A stretch of 41,805 nucleotides of DNA. It comes from JBAROU01 sp049642385 (GTDB lineage: Bacteria; Chloroflexota; Dehalococcoidia; DSTF01; RBG-16-68-14). Positions 40,750-41,805 of the stretch are shown piece after piece (position 1 is the first letter of the stretch; each line of letters opens with the position of its first letter). The position numbers and the translations under genes are program-made. The notes below the pieces were generated by a model. That model was not told the origin of the DNA. It did no database searches and saw nothing but the letters and a program-made list of their open reading frames with translations. The stretch covers positions 1 through 41,805 of the forward strand of contig JBAROU010000005.1 in NCBI GenBank assembly GCA_049642385.1. The letters run 5' to 3'.

Positions 40750-40887
40750 GTCATAACGACGGCCCGGGCGCACGCTGATGGGCCCGTCCTCACCCCCAGG
40801 ATCAGGGATTTCCCCAGTCTTTTACTCCTGCCGTTGTAGTCGAAACTGGAGTGGATCGATTTAACAAAATCTTTGCAAAAACAGTCT

Positions 40888-40916
40888 TGCGCGGCACGAA
40901 GACTGGAGCTACAATC
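40888..40916 (+). promoter_or_regulatory. promoter of the TPR gene
   Basis: TTGCGC (40888-40893), 17-nt spacer, TACAAT (40911-40916), about 35 nt before the ATG at 40953. Confidence 0.6.
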
Positions 40917-40952
40917 GCTCGGAAAACGAGCTGAGAGGTGAGTGAAGGCATC

Positions 40953-41792
40953 ATGTATCAGCAGGAAGAGCAGCTGCAAGTCCGGCGCCGGCAGGCCGAG
41001 CGGGCTATCCACCTGGCGATGGCGAATCGTTGGGAAGAGGCAGTCACTGCGAACCGAGCCATCATCAATCTCTTTCCCAATGACGCCGACTCCTACAACC
41101 GGCTGGGCAAGGCCCTCATGGAGCTGGCTAAGTACAACGAGGCGAAGAAAGCCTACAAGAAGGCCGTCGAGCTCGACCCGACGAACCAGATCGCCAAGAA
41201 GAACCTGAGCCGGATCACCGTCCTGGCCAAGTCTGGCGTGGGACCGATCTCGGCCTCACAGGTCGACCCAACGCTGTTCATTGAAGCCACAGGCAAGAGC
41301 ACCATCACCATGCTCCGGGACACCGATAAGAACGTGCTGACCAAGCTCGACGCGGGTGACAAGGTGCATATGAGTCCGCAGAAACAGACGCTCATCGTCC
41401 AAACCACGGACGGCGAGAAGATCGGCGTCATCGAGCCGAAGCTGGCCTTGCGCCTCGTCAAGCTGATCGATGGCGGCAATCAGTACGCCGCAGCCGTCAC
41501 CAGCGTCGGTGAGAGCGAGTGCCGGATCATCATCAAAGAGACGCATCAGGACCCCAGCCAGGTCGGCCGGCCATCGTTCCCCGCCATGGTCGCCGAAGGC
41601 ATGCGTCCCTACACAAAGGAGCGCCTTGTCCGTTACGAGCCCCAGATCGAGGAGATCGAGGACGGCGACGAGTCGGACATAGGCGGAGACAGCTCGACCT
41701 GGGACCAAGAGTCCGAGCTCCCGGAAGGCGACGTGCGCCTGTCAGACGCAGCGGCCGCGGAGGACGCGGACGACGACGACGATATGGACTGA
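40953..41792 (+). CDS. TPR protein with acidic tail, unknown function
   Basis: 279 residues. N-terminal helices with at least two TPR-like units (AIHLAMANRWEEAVTANRAIINLFPNDADSYNRLGKALMELAKYNEAKKAYKKAVELDP, in pieces across residues 19-75). A beta-rich middle follows (STITMLRDTDKNVL, TLIVQTTDGEKIGVIEPKLALRL) and then a strongly acidic C-terminus (about residues 230-279). I do not recognise a named family; the middle may be a nucleic-acid or protein-binding domain. ATG 40953 has GAAGG 4 nt upstream; GTG 40938 in the same frame is possible. It has its own promoter after the tRNA. Confidence 0.75.
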   Translation: MYQQEEQLQVRRRQAERAIHLAMANRWEEAVTANRAIINLFPNDADSYNRLGKALMELAKYNEAKKAYKKAVELDPTNQIAKKNLSRITVLAKSGVGPISASQVDPTLFIEATGKSTITMLRDTDKNVLTKLDAGDKVHMSPQKQTLIVQTTDGEKIGVIEPKLALRLVKLIDGGNQYAAAVTSVGESECRIIIKETHQDPSQVGRPSFPAMVAEGMRPYTKERLVRYEPQIEEIEDGDESDIGGDSSTWDQESELPEGDVRLSDAAAAEDADDDDDMD

Positions 41793-41805
41793 CATCGCCT
41801 CGGAC

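Noticed and set aside
40750..40800. Rho-independent terminator after tRNA-Pro
   Set aside because: A GACGGCCC/GGGCCCGTC hairpin with a bulge can form, but no U run follows, so I do not claim termination.
1..41805. CRISPR arrays, transposases, phage genes, rRNA
   Set aside because: I saw no regularly spaced repeats, no DDE or tyrosine recombinase motifs and no rRNA segments in the window.

Overview
This is a GC-rich bacterial window, densely packed with short gene gaps and many 1-4 bp stop/start overlaps. A T-box leader ahead of a branched-chain amino acid (BCAA) operon, citramalate synthase, frequent GTG/TTG starts, sigma70-type promoters with 17-nt spacers and dispersed CCCCGA/TCGGGG palindromes fit a member of the Chloroflexota (Dehalococcoidia-like). 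That assignment is an inference from gene content and style; no rRNA or marker gene proves it.

Left part (1-9648): the end of an Hsp70-like ATPase gene; a minus-strand pair (zinc-ribbon protein and APH-fold kinase) behind a promoter and switch-like leader hairpins; a minus-strand SsuD-SsuE-PanE-type operon; then, divergently, ilvE, a PH-domain/DUF1648-like membrane protein, a SAM methyltransferase and a geranylgeranyl-reductase-type flavoprotein that is probably read from a leaderless mRNA.

Centre (9649-23116): the BCAA operon. A consensus promoter is followed by a complete T-box with a CUC (Leu) specifier, then by a leucine-rich leader ORF with its own hairpins, then ilvB-ilvN-ilvC. Next come a tandem-duplicated ferritin-like gene, a short ORF with a hairpin, leuA, an AbrB/PIN toxin-antitoxin pair whose toxin frame lacks a normal start codon, an acyl-CoA dehydrogenase, leuC, a small ABM-like protein, leuD and a PNPOx-like protein. 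cimA and a DinB-like gene follow. Together with ilvE these supply most of leucine, valine and citramalate-route isoleucine synthesis; ilvD and leuB are not in the window.

Right part (23145-41805): a secreted M23-type protein with six calcium-loop repeats, an OmpR/PhoB-type two-component pair, and a surface-polysaccharide locus. The locus has wecC-wecB on the plus strand facing a long minus-strand operon. In transcription order that operon is GT4, flippase, GT4, GT4, GT2, methyltransferase, DegT aminotransferase, phosphoglycosyl transferase, CapD-like dehydratase, starting from a promoter near 40600. The window closes with tRNA-Pro(CGG) and a TPR protein with an acidic tail.
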